A stretch of 64,000 nucleotides of DNA from Leptodactylus fallax. Its lineage: Eukaryota; Chordata; Amphibia; Anura; Leptodactylidae. This document shows, piece by piece, positions 55,303-64,000 of the stretch; positions within the stretch are counted from its first letter, which is position 1; each line of letters starts with the position of its first letter. Made by a program: the position numbers and the translations under genes. The notes under the pieces are model-generated. The model was given only the letters and a program-made list of their open reading frames with translations. It was not told the DNA's origin and did no database searches. The stretch spans positions 62,001 to 126,000 of the forward strand of contig CAMRHE010000331.1 of the NCBI GenBank assembly GCA_947044405.1, in the 5' to 3' direction.

Positions 55303-56717
55303 TGTCAGGATCTTGATTTGATGAGCTCTTTGTTTTGCCAGTGTAAGCCGTGTACCGGGGTGGGCTCCCCAGAATACAGCTAAGTCACGAACAAAGGAAG
55401 CAACTCCAACTCAATTTAGTAAAAACAAGATTTTACTTAGTATAGTAACACCTCTTTACCAAAAAGAACACTCCCAGATATTTACATACGCTCAGCCAGT
55501 AAGCTGAGGCCCTGGTGTTGTACAGCGCGGTGCCCTCATGTGCGGCTCCAATATACTCCAAGCTTTTACCTATCTGCAGTCTGCAACTAACCAGCGGCTT
55601 GTTACCTTTTTAATCACCCTAGTCACAGGAACAATTCAGTGAGTGTGATAGGAGCACCGGCGGTATAACACAAGAGCTTACAATCTTATCAAAATACCCC
55701 TATTCCCCCCAAAGTACAACCAAGTAAATATAATAGTAGGTCAGCTTGCAAGCCAAAGAAATGTCACTTCTAGACTTCCTTAGAAAATGCTCTCTGGGAT
55801 TCTAGTCCTTACTACCGAATAGGTAGATAATTCACCAGTAGTGTGGCCTGTGACGATAAGTATGCCTAACTAGTCTAACTCAGTCCCAAGCAATTTGGCA
55901 CCAAAAATGTAATGCGGTGCATGCACGATTACTCCTCTCACTGACCTGGGTCTGTTGGGTACCTTTAGCCTTTGTTTGGAACACCTAGAAGAGGGGCTCC
56001 TCCTGAAGACATGCAGTCTCACTGACAGGGCCACTTCTCAGCCAGGTCCTTGATAGCAATCTTCTCCTTCAGGATGCTGTCTGGACCAACTCTGGAACAG
56101 CCTTTGATTCAGCTCCATTTTGCTGTGTCCTCTGGTCCCTTAGGGATCCTTCTACATGCGTATCCTTCTCCTCATAGCTCAGAGCACCCTCTCAAGATGG
56201 CTACCACACACACTCTGCTCCTGCTTGTAGCTCCACCTCTGCAGAAAAGGGTCCCCACGTCACTACTCCAGGGAATTACAGAATTACAGTCCTTTACCAT
56301 CTCTGAGGTAACAGTGGCCTCTTGTGGTCAAACAACCAAATGTCAGTTTATAGAAAAAAATAAACTTATTTACAGAAACAGGTACATTCATAACATGAGG
56401 GCTGTTTCCCCATCTTATACCAGTACTGGTCCCTTAGTAAGATGGCATTTTGTGTGTTTCCTGTCTGTGGCCATCTTGGTTCCTGCCTGCTGATTATTTG
56501 ATTTCCTGCACCTGATCACTCAGTGCCTGAGTATTGTGTTTGAAGCCTGCTTCTCTAACTCCTTGAGCTGGGGCCGATTGATCCCAAATGGTTCTATATT
56601 ACCTGCTGCACTGCGGATACCTGCTACTACCACTGCACTACAAGGTCCAGCATACTACCTGCTGCACTGCGAATCCCAGCCATTGGTTTCCGGAAGCCCA
56701 GTACAAGAGTCTTGACA
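55303..56717. mobile_element. Large solo LTR (1415 bp)
   Basis: Ends TGTCAGGATC and GTCTTGACA, TG...CA, with the exact 5-bp duplication ATCTG (55298-55302, 56718-56722). Copy 2 of the locus lacks it: near 26240 the flanks are joined. No frame inside has a retroviral motif. Length and 5-bp duplication fit an LTR retroelement; superfamily and orientation are unknown. Confidence 0.8.
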
Positions 56718-56734
56718 ATCTGTTGCAACCTCCC

Positions 56735-57085
56735 AACTTTCAAAGGACAGGAAGAGGGATGGAATGTGCGGTGGGCGTAGCACACCACAGCAACTTTAGC
56801 TCCACCCACTACTTTTTGACTCCGTTCATTCCCATTAATTCTCTTTGTCCCCCCGCACAGTCTAATGCTCCTACAGTCACCCTAATATTATATGCTCCCA
56901 CATTATAATGTTTTCTTCCAATTACCACAAACTATAAAGTCCCTCTCCTGGCGCACCCACAGTTTAATACCCCCCTCCAGCTACCCCCATGGTTTAAAGG
57001 GGTTGTCCAAGATAAACTGATATTTCTAATCTAAGCTAAACACCCCTCCCCCACATCATCATTTAAATTACTTAGTGTACCAAAA
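56735..57085. repeat. Zinc-finger locus upstream region, copy 3, gene-proximal part
   Basis: Matches 26249-26530 of copy 2. It is cut near 57085 by DIRS-like sequence. Confidence 0.6.
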
Positions 57086-57501
57086 AAAAAAAAATAGAAT
57101 TAGTACTTACTGGTAATTCGGTTTCTAGCAAGCCCTCCATGACAGCACCACTGGAGGTTGTATCTCCACCCACTATTAGGGACAGGAAAAGCACGTAAGA
57201 GGTTAAATAGCCCCTCCCCTTCCGCCCTCCTCAGTGTATTCCAAATGACCGCTATTAGTATATCCTAAACCAAATATAGACTAGACCAAGGGAAGGAAAT
57301 CAGGGTGCTGTCATGGAGGACTTACTAGAAACCAAATTACCGTTAAGTACTAATTCTTTTTTCTCAAATGTCCTCCACCACAGACGGAATACCAGATAAC
57401 TATTTTGAGGGAGGGACTATCACCTGCAGGACCTTCCTTCCAAAAGAGAGGTCCGACATGCGAGAAAGATGCAATCTGTAATGTTTAGTAAATGTATGGA
57501 T

Positions 57502-58034
57502 CAGTGGCGTAACTAGGAATGGCTGGGCCCCAAGGCAAACATTTGACATGGGGCCCCCCCGAACCGCCGCCCCCAACCCTCCCCCTCCAACACCCCCCTG
57601 CGCACAAACCGCATTCCTGCGCACACTATTATGCCCCATAGTGGCCCCTGCAAAAAGTATTATGCCCCATAGTGGCCCCTGCAAACAGTATTATGCCCCA
57701 TAGTGGCCCCTGCACACACTATTATGCCCCATAGTGGCCCACCCACTTTTCAGACCCCAGAGTATAATGATCGGAGACTCAGTGGAGGATACAAACATAA
57801 AAAACAATGCTACTTACCTCTTCCTGGCTCCGGTGCACTGTGGTGCGCTACTTCGGCCATCTTCAACGTTGGTCCAGATCTCACGTGAGCCAGGCTAGCG
57901 TCGCAACGCATTATGACGTCGGCTGACGTCTGGAACGTCACCAAACAGGCCCCAAGTTACAGTTTTTTTTTTTTTGTTTTTTTTTTAATGTCCCGGGCCC
58001 TGTGGCAGCCGCTACCCCAGTATTTATGCCCCTG
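57502..58034. mobile_element. hAT-like non-autonomous element
   Basis: Ends CAGTGGCGTAACTAGG and ATTTATGCCCCTG. The 8-bp duplications GTATGGAT and GTATGGAC match at seven positions. It contains about four 31-bp tandem units of TATTATGCCCCATAGTGGCC between 57616 and 57745. No transposase. Confidence 0.8.
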
Positions 58035-58238
58035 GTATGGACCGAAGACCAAGTAGTTGTTCTACAAATTTTTTATCTAAGGAGGCAACAGCTCGATCAG
58101 CCCAAGGAACTGACATTGCTCTGGTAGAATGAGCTTATGGTGTTTTAGGGGAGATAAACCCTGACACAGATAAACCTTACAAATTGCATTCTTAATCCAA
58201 TTGTCAAGGGACTTTTGGATAGGCAAAAAACTATGTTA

Positions 58239-58458
58239 GGCTACGGCCCCACGTTGCGGAAACGCAGCTTTTTTTGTTGCAGATTTTGCTGCGATTTTTT
58301 GAGCCAAAGCCAGAAGTGGATTTAGCAGCAGGTAGAAGTATAAGAACTTTCTATATATTTCCCATTCCTTTTGTAAAGAATTCTTGGCTTTGGCTCAAAA
58401 AACCGCAGCAAAATCTGCAACAAAAAAAGCTGCATTTCTGCAACGTGGGGATGTAGTC
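58239..58458. mobile_element. Palindromic MITE, Harbinger-like
   Basis: 220 bp, almost entirely two inverted arms of about 75 bp (GGCTACGGCCCCACG ... CGTGGGGATGTAGTC), flanked by TTA on both sides (58236-58238, 58459-58461). TTA fits the TWA target of PIF/Harbinger. Confidence 0.8.
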
Positions 58459-58863
58459 TTAGGGCCACAAAACTGAATAAAAAGATTCTCATCCCTTCTC
58501 CAGCTGGAAGAGGTTTCAAGATAAGAAAAGATAGTTCTTACATCTAGCGTAAGAAATGAGTCTTCCCTCCTATTAGACGGATGTTGACAAAAGAAAGAAT
58601 GATCCCTTGAGACATGTGAAAATCAGAAACCTTTAGGAAGGTTCTCTGGTAGAGAGGACCTGGATTTCATTAACTCTCATGGCAGATGTTATGGCAACCA
58701 GAAAGCCGATTTCCAGGACACTTCTGTGGTATTAGCATCAGTAATCGGCTCAAAAAGGGCATAGAGTTAGACCCTTAAGGACCATGTTGAGATCTCACTG
58801 TGGAAACAGAATCTTTTTCCTTGGGAGAAGCCTGCCGGTCCTGAAAAAAAAAAAAAAATCTTA

Positions 58864-59217
58864 AAGGAGTTGTCCAGGATAAATTGATATTTCTAATCTA
58901 AACTGAACACCCCCCCCCCCCCCCGCCTACCTTTTAAATGACTTAGTGTACCAAAAATCAATATTTACCTAGACCACAGGCACATTTTTCTGATGACGTT
59001 ACGGGGAACTTGTAGTTCCCCTTTCAGAAATGGAACGTCATCTAACTAACTCAACCACCCCCCGCCCCCCATCATACTTACCTATCTTCTGCTCTGGACC
59101 TTCTTGGCATAGGACATCACTTCCTCTGGGTGGCTAGCAGATGTCAAGAAGAGGAGGTGCCAGCTGCTCAGAAGAAGTGACGTTCCATACCCAGGAGGTC
59201 CGTATCAGAAGACAAGC
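58864..59217. repeat. Zinc-finger locus upstream region, copy 3, middle part
   Basis: Matches 26457-26740 of copy 2 (TGTAGTTCCC, GGAACGTCA). Contains a C run at 58909-58924. Confidence 0.6.
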
Positions 59218-59219
59218 AA

Positions 59220-59220
<1 letters not shown>

Positions 59221-59253
<33 letters not shown>

Positions 59254-59480
59254 ATTTTATTTATATAGCGCCAACATATTCCGCAGCACTGTACAATTTG
59301 TAGAGTTCAATTACTGACAAAAAAGATAAATTACAAAGAAATAGTCAATTCACATACTGGGACTGAGGGACCTGAACGCAAGAGCTTACAATCTATGAGG
59401 TAGAGGGGGTGACACAGGAGGTATCAGGGGCGGCAACAGATGTAGCATTGCTTATACAATGGTCAGACAATTTTATTTTT
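59221..59480. repeat. (AAT)n array and LINE-type tail
   Basis: AAT repeats to about 59250, then TTTATTTATATAGCGCCAAC and about 200 bases including GGACCTGAACGCAAGAGCTT. Resembles the 3' end of an L2/CR1-type LINE. Related to 36964-37160 and 6321-6382. Confidence 0.6.
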
Positions 59481-59499
59481 AAGTATGATGGGGTTGGGG

Positions 59500-61553
59500 G
59501 GATTCAGTTAGTTAGGAAGGGATGGTAGTGGGCGGGGAAACAAGGAGGTGGTGCGAGTCTGCTCTGAGTGAAACCCAAGGCATCATGGTAGTTGTAGGAA
59601 AAACACAGAAGATGAAGATGCCCATGTAAACAAATGCAGAAGATGCCAGGAGCTCACAGAGAAACCCAGAAATCACTCAAAACACTGCTAAAGGTATTTC
59701 GGTGCACTTATTAACCTATTAATAGCACTGACAGACCTTTTTTGAAAAATGAATTTTTGCCCAGAAAACCACTTTAATGTCCCCCTCCAGCTGCCACAGT
59801 TTGTGTCCCTCTTCATCTGCCCCCCAGTTTAATGGCTCCCTCCATCTGTCCCCTTCCATCTCGCTCCCCCCCCCCACCGGCTGCTCTGAAGAAGTCTCTG
59901 CTCCTGGAGGCTTCAGGGAGCTGCAGGCGCGATGTGAGTGACATCATCACATCATCATACCTCTCATCCATCCTGGATTCGGCGGGAAATTCGCGGATTC
60001 CGAGTCCTGTCCCGCTATCCCGGTTGGCGGGAGGTATGTCCCGGTCAGATGAATTGAATACAATGATGAAGCAGGAGCCATCTGCGGACAGCTCCTGCAT
60101 GCCCCGGTCCTGGGAGTTGTAGGCGTGATGTGATGACGTCACTCACATTGCGCCTGCAGTTCCCTAAAGCCTCCGGGGGCAGAGACCTGAGACAGAGCAG
60201 CAGGGGAGCAAGTAGAGGTAAGTATCAGTGTTTTTTATGTTAAACTTTGGGGGCATAAAGAAGGGGAACATTAAAATGGTGGCAGATGGAGGGAACCATT
60301 AAACTGGTAGGGGGTCACTGGATGGGGACATTAAACTGGGGGCAATTGGAGGAGAACATGAAATCATGAGAGTAGCTGGAGGGGGACATGTCTCTAGTTG
60401 CCCCCAGATTAATGTCCCCCTCTAGTTTCTCCCAGTTTAAACTGGGGTACCAGGAGAGGGACTTCTTATTGTGGGGCAATTGGAGGGGACATCATAATGT
60501 GGGGGCATATAAGGTTAGGGTGACTGTAGGTGACTGTTAGGGTGACTGAGCATTATACTGTGTGGGGGCACATAGAAAAATGGGTGAGAATAGGCGGAGT
60601 CAACATAGAAGTGGGTGGAGTTAAATTTGCCACAGCGCACATAGCGCGCTGTACATTTTATCTCTCTTTCTGTCCTTTGAAAATTGGGAGGTATGCATAA
60701 TATCTACAACTCCCGAGGCCGGAGCACACAGAGGCTAAGTGGTAAAGCAGGGAGCGGACAACCATTCCCATGAAGCCACAAACCTCTTTTTGTACAAGCT
60801 GTAAAAGTGTCTAAAACACCCGATAAATGCAGCAAGAGGCATCTTAGATGTTATATGGTGGAAATGATGGAAGAATTGTGGAGTATTTTGCTTAGTAAAT
60901 CTCCCAGTGGTACAGGCAGTGATACATCCTTCTTGGCTATGTTCACACAGGACATACACGCAGCAGGTCAGTCTCTGGGGCACTTGCTGGTGACTGACCC
61001 GCTGTGATATACAGTAATAGTATAATGGAGAATATGTCACCAAATACAAAAACCCCCGGGGCCGCAGACTTATGGAGAGATCCAAAAGTAATACGTTCTC
61101 TGTTACCCATAGCAACCAATAACAGCGCAACTTTCACTTCTCAAAGGTAACACACAAAATGAAAGCTGTGCTGTGATTGGCTGCTATGGGTAACAGAGAC
61201 CATTTGATAAAACTGACCCATTATGTGACCCATCAGAGAATTCCCAGAAGATCCCAGACGAGGTGTCAGATAGTAGTGAAGAGCCCCATAATAATCCTGC
61301 CAGGACTGTGAGCGTCCACCTATCTCCTCCTGTACAGCAGCCGTGGTTACAGGACCTCTGATGATGTCACATGTTCCGCCTCAGTAGATTTTAAAGACCT
61401 CTGATGATGTCACAATCATGTGGTTAGTAAAGGAGTCACATGATCAGGTGTTACAGGTGAAGATATGGTGGATGCTGGAATGGAGCGGGTAAAATAAAGA
61501 GCTGCCTGATCTGCCGTGGATCCAGTAGGTGGCGCTGCCTCCTCTGATTGTTA
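59500..61553 (-). repeat. Zinc-finger locus upstream region, copy 3, distal part
   Basis: Upstream of gene B. Parallels 26770-27251 and 27836-28949, without the hAT insertion of copy 2 but with extra sequence at 59950-60720. The promoter-like block, with E-boxes and CRE-like TGATGATGTCA, is at 61322-61460. No coding sequence. Confidence 0.65.
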
Positions 61554-61838
61554 GGCTAGGTTCACACTACCATTATTTACTGTCCATTGCTCTTATCCAT
61601 CACAAGTCCGTCTGCATTCACCCAATATAATAAACATGACGGAATCTTCTTCTTTATTCTACACGGAGGATTTTTTTCTACCTTTACAAATGTAAACAAA
61701 CATGGCGGAAGACGGAAGAAATTGTCAATGGCAACGGACTCCGGAGGGGGCTCTGTCTGTCTCCATTTCTCTTCTATAGTTAATGTCCGTTGCTCTCATC
61801 AATTATAGGACATTAGAAACAATAGTGTGAACGTAGCC
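61554..61838. mobile_element. MITE, Harbinger-like, copy 2
   Basis: Same element and same flanks as 28950-29234, preceded by TTA. A shared position, so the two are paralogues by locus duplication. Confidence 0.7.
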
Positions 61839-61974
61839 CAAGTATGAGGCTGTATATAGGAAAGACATAGCTAGTCCCCCCACCAGCCCATCACAGCTAA
61901 CACACGTGGAGCTGATGTAGCGCCACCTACTGGATCTACACTACACCTTAGTATAACCGCTCCATTCTAGTCTC

Positions 61975-62345
61975 CAGGACAGCTCCAGGTTTGTGTGGGC
62001 CCTTGGGTGACAGAGCCTCAGTAGGCCTCTTTTGGAGTAACTCATGCACACTGCAGCAAAAAAAACAACTGAAATTGTTTTTTTTTTTTGCTGAGGTAGA
62101 CCTACTGGAGTGTAATACAGTCCATTCCATACAAGTAGATACAACCTGTACAGACATCAGAAAGTAAAGAGGAATTTGAGGCAGACATCTGTCCCGAATT
62201 CTTCTTTATTTTCTGCCTCCGACTGCGGCAAGATCCAGCAGGACGCTTTTTTTTTTCCAGTTTCCTGCTCCAATTAGTTTCAATAGGATGCAGAATGAGG
62301 GAGGCATCTGCTGCTGATTTAGGGGATGAAATCCACTGCAAAATC
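61975..62345 (-). repeat. hAT-like dispersed repeat, inverted copy
   Basis: Inverted relative of 1140-1366, longer at its right end. Starts near CAGGACAGCTCCAGG. T runs at 62077-62089 and 62248-62258. Confidence 0.45.
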
Positions 62346-62394
62346 AGTGCCAGATTCCACTGTGTGAACAGGGCCTGAAACTGTTAATAGTGCC

Positions 62395-62645
62395 ACTCCA
62401 CGGTGGCCCCCACACAGTACCATATGCTCCACAGTGGCCCACATACAGTATTATATGCTCCACAGTAGCCCCCATACAGTATTTTATTCTCCACAGTTGC
62501 CCCAACAGTATTATATGCTCCACAGTGGCCCCCACTCAGTATTACATACTTTACAGTGGCCCCCACACAGTGTTATATGCTCTGCAGTGGCCCCCAACAG
62601 TATTATATGAGTCACACTGGCCCCCACACAGTATTATATGCTCCC
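62395..62645. repeat. About 31-bp tandem array
   Basis: Eight or so degenerate units of CAGTATTATATGCTCCACAG followed by TGGCCCCCACA. The same word style occurs in hAT-like elements at 57616 and 7590, so this is probably internal to such an element. Confidence 0.7.
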
Positions 62646-63149
62646 AAGAGACAACACCAACCCTATAGCCGGTGCTATTGTTTTACCTGAGACCCAAGAG
62701 TATAAAAAGCAGAGTCCCAGGGGAAGTGATTAAAAATAGCAAACACTTATACTCACCTTGCCTCACCTCTCCTGTATATCTGTCTGTCCTCAGCATCCTG
62801 TTCGATCCTCTTCTGCCTTGCGACTGAGGTCCTGTGCCGCAGACGTCACTGCTGAGGCCTGTGATTTGGGCCTCCGCAGTCACGTGGGGTGCGATGATGT
62901 CATTACATGGCGTGCCCCATGTGACTGCTAGAGCCCAATCCCTGGGGCGGAGGACCTCAGTCACCGGACGGATGAGCCCCAGAGAGGAGGCTGAGCCCAG
63001 GACAGATGAGTATAAGTAATTTTTTTATTTTTAGTCACCGCTATACATACTACCTATTGGTACGTAATGCAGTCGGGGAATCAGGTTTTCAACCACTAAT
63101 AATACTGGTGGTCTAGGTATTTAGATATAGCTATTTATGTGTCTATATA
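62646..63149. repeat. hAT-like element fragment
   Basis: ACCCAAGAGTATAAAAAGCAG, GTCCCAGGGGAAGTG and a CACGTGGGGTGCGATGATG block match the style of 7200-7280, 23560-23610 and 27320-27360. Ends not defined. Confidence 0.45.
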
Positions 63150-63151
63150 TA

Positions 63152-64000
63152 CAGTGGGGAAAAAAAGTATTTAGTCAGCCACCAATTGTGCAAGTTCTCC
63201 CACTTAAAAAGATGAGGCCGGCCTGTAATTGTCATCATAGGTAGACCTCAACTATGAGAGACAAAATGAGAAAACAAATCCAGAAAATCACATTGTCTGA
63301 TTTTTAAAGAATTTATTTGCAAATTATGGTGGAAAATAAGTATTTGGTCAATAACAAAAGTTCATCTCATTACTTTGTTATATATCCTTTGTTGGCAATG
63401 ACAGAGGTCAAACGTTTTCTGTAAGTCTTCACAAGGTTGGCACACACTGTTGCTGGTATGTTGGCCCATTCCTCCATGCAGATCTCCTCTAGAGCAGTGA
63501 TGTTTTGGGGCTGTCACTGGGCAACACGGACTTTCAACTCCCTCCCAAGGTTTTTCTATGGGGTTGACATCTGGAGACTGGCTAGGCACTCCAGGACCTT
63601 GAAATGCTTCTTACGAAGCCGCTCCTTCATTGCCCTGGCGGTATGATTGGAGTCATTGTCATGCAGGAAGACCCAGCCACGTTTCTTCTTCAATGCCCTT
63701 GCTGATGGAAGGAGGTTTGCACTCAAAATCTCACGATACATGGCCCCATTCATTCTTTCATGTCCACGGATCAGTCGTCCTGGTCACTTTGCAGAGAAAC
63801 AGCCCCAAAGCATGATGTTGCCCCCCCATGCTTCACAGTAGGTATGGTGTTCTTTGGATACAACTCAGCATTCACTCTCCTCCAAAGACGACGAGTTGTG
63901 TTTCTACCAAACAGCTCTACTTTTGATTCATCTGACCATATGACATTCTCCCAATACTCTTCTGGAACATCCAAATGCTCTCTAGCAAACTTCAGACGGG
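63152..64000 (-). mobile_element. Tc1 family 3 transposon, cut by window edge
   Basis: Left terminal repeat starts CAGTGGGGAAAAAAAGTATT right after TA (63150-63151). The repeat is about 200 bp and matches 5936-6120 in inverse. The rest lies beyond 64000. Confidence 0.88.
63362..64000 (-). pseudogene. Tc1-like (DD34E) transposase, C-terminal part, frameshifted
   Basis: Minus strand from the window edge: VPEEYWENVIWSDESKVELF (first Asp), then [20 protein letters not shown] and [20 protein letters not shown] (second Asp) in another frame, then [18 protein letters not shown] (Glu, spacing 34) in a third. At least two frameshifts. The N-terminal DNA-binding part lies outside the window. Confidence 0.85.

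Larger units (their letters stand above)
57086..58860. mobile_element. Third DIRS-like end fragment with nested insertions
   Basis: A 54-base inverted repeat, 57096-57149 against 57304-57357 with about five mismatches (AGAATTAGTACTTA at both outer ends), has the same design as the DIRS termini at 48436 and 50254: CCATGACAGCACC here, CCATCATGACAGCA there. The following 1.5 kb is non-coding and is broken by an hAT-like element and a MITE. About 85 bases (56996-57080) recur at 58864-58955 on the other side. Confidence 0.55.

Noticed and set aside
57616..57745. Short regular repeats with spacers resembling CRISPR
   Set aside because: Degenerate 31-bp tandem units inside an hAT-like element, without spacers.

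Overview
The window reads as nuclear DNA of an anuran amphibian (frog or toad). The grounds are lineage-style content: zinc-finger genes whose front exons carry the amphibian [18 protein letters not shown] and [17 protein letters not shown] modules (finger-associated, KRAB-A-like), several Tc1-like transposons, DIRS tyrosine-recombinase retroelements, TTAA-flanked palindromic elements and hAT/Harbinger-type MITEs. There is no operon structure, rRNA or tRNA gene. Almost everything that is not a zinc-finger locus is transposable-element sequence.

Layout. 1-8.1 kb: repeat-rich flank, a candidate 5' end of an endogenous retrovirus (4121-5624) and one diverged copy of the zinc-finger locus upstream region. 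8.1-11.4 kb: two Tc1-like transposons, one an Intruder-like DD38E type and one DD34E. 12.1-19.3 kb: a nearly pristine Ty3/gypsy LTR retrotransposon with gag, a -1 frameshift signal, and pol broken by a single stop. 19.5-24.0 kb: two TTAA-bounded palindrome-forming elements head to head. 24.0-29.2 kb: zinc-finger gene copy A (five front exons, no finger exon found) and its upstream region. 30.0-48.7 kb: one degraded DIRS element dismembered by nested insertions, among them a gag-only LTR element (31079-35355, TSD TGCAG), an hAT element (38526-40004), a solo LTR, a 2 kb minisatellite with a 90-bp unit, and a solo LTR of the gypsy family (47312-48302). 48.9-50.5 kb: a second DIRS remnant. 50.6-55.1 kb: zinc-finger gene copy B on the minus strand, with an Intruder-like transposon in its last intron. 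55.3-56.7 kb: a 1.4 kb solo LTR. 57.1-58.9 kb: the end of a third DIRS-like element carrying two younger insertions. 59.8-61.8 kb: the upstream region of copy B. 63.15 kb to the edge: a third Tc1 family.

How it fits together. Blocks near 3, 6, 11.5-12, 24.7-29 and 53.4-61.8 kb are paralogous, so the window is a tandemly duplicated zinc-finger cluster later riddled with transposons. Gene B keeps intact splice sites and phase across six exons, but its finger array is scrambled. Gene A keeps only the regulatory-domain exons. Target-site duplications, primer-binding sites and nesting give a relative order of insertions. Coordinates and splice assignments come from reading the sequence by eye. Family names rest on motifs, not database searches.
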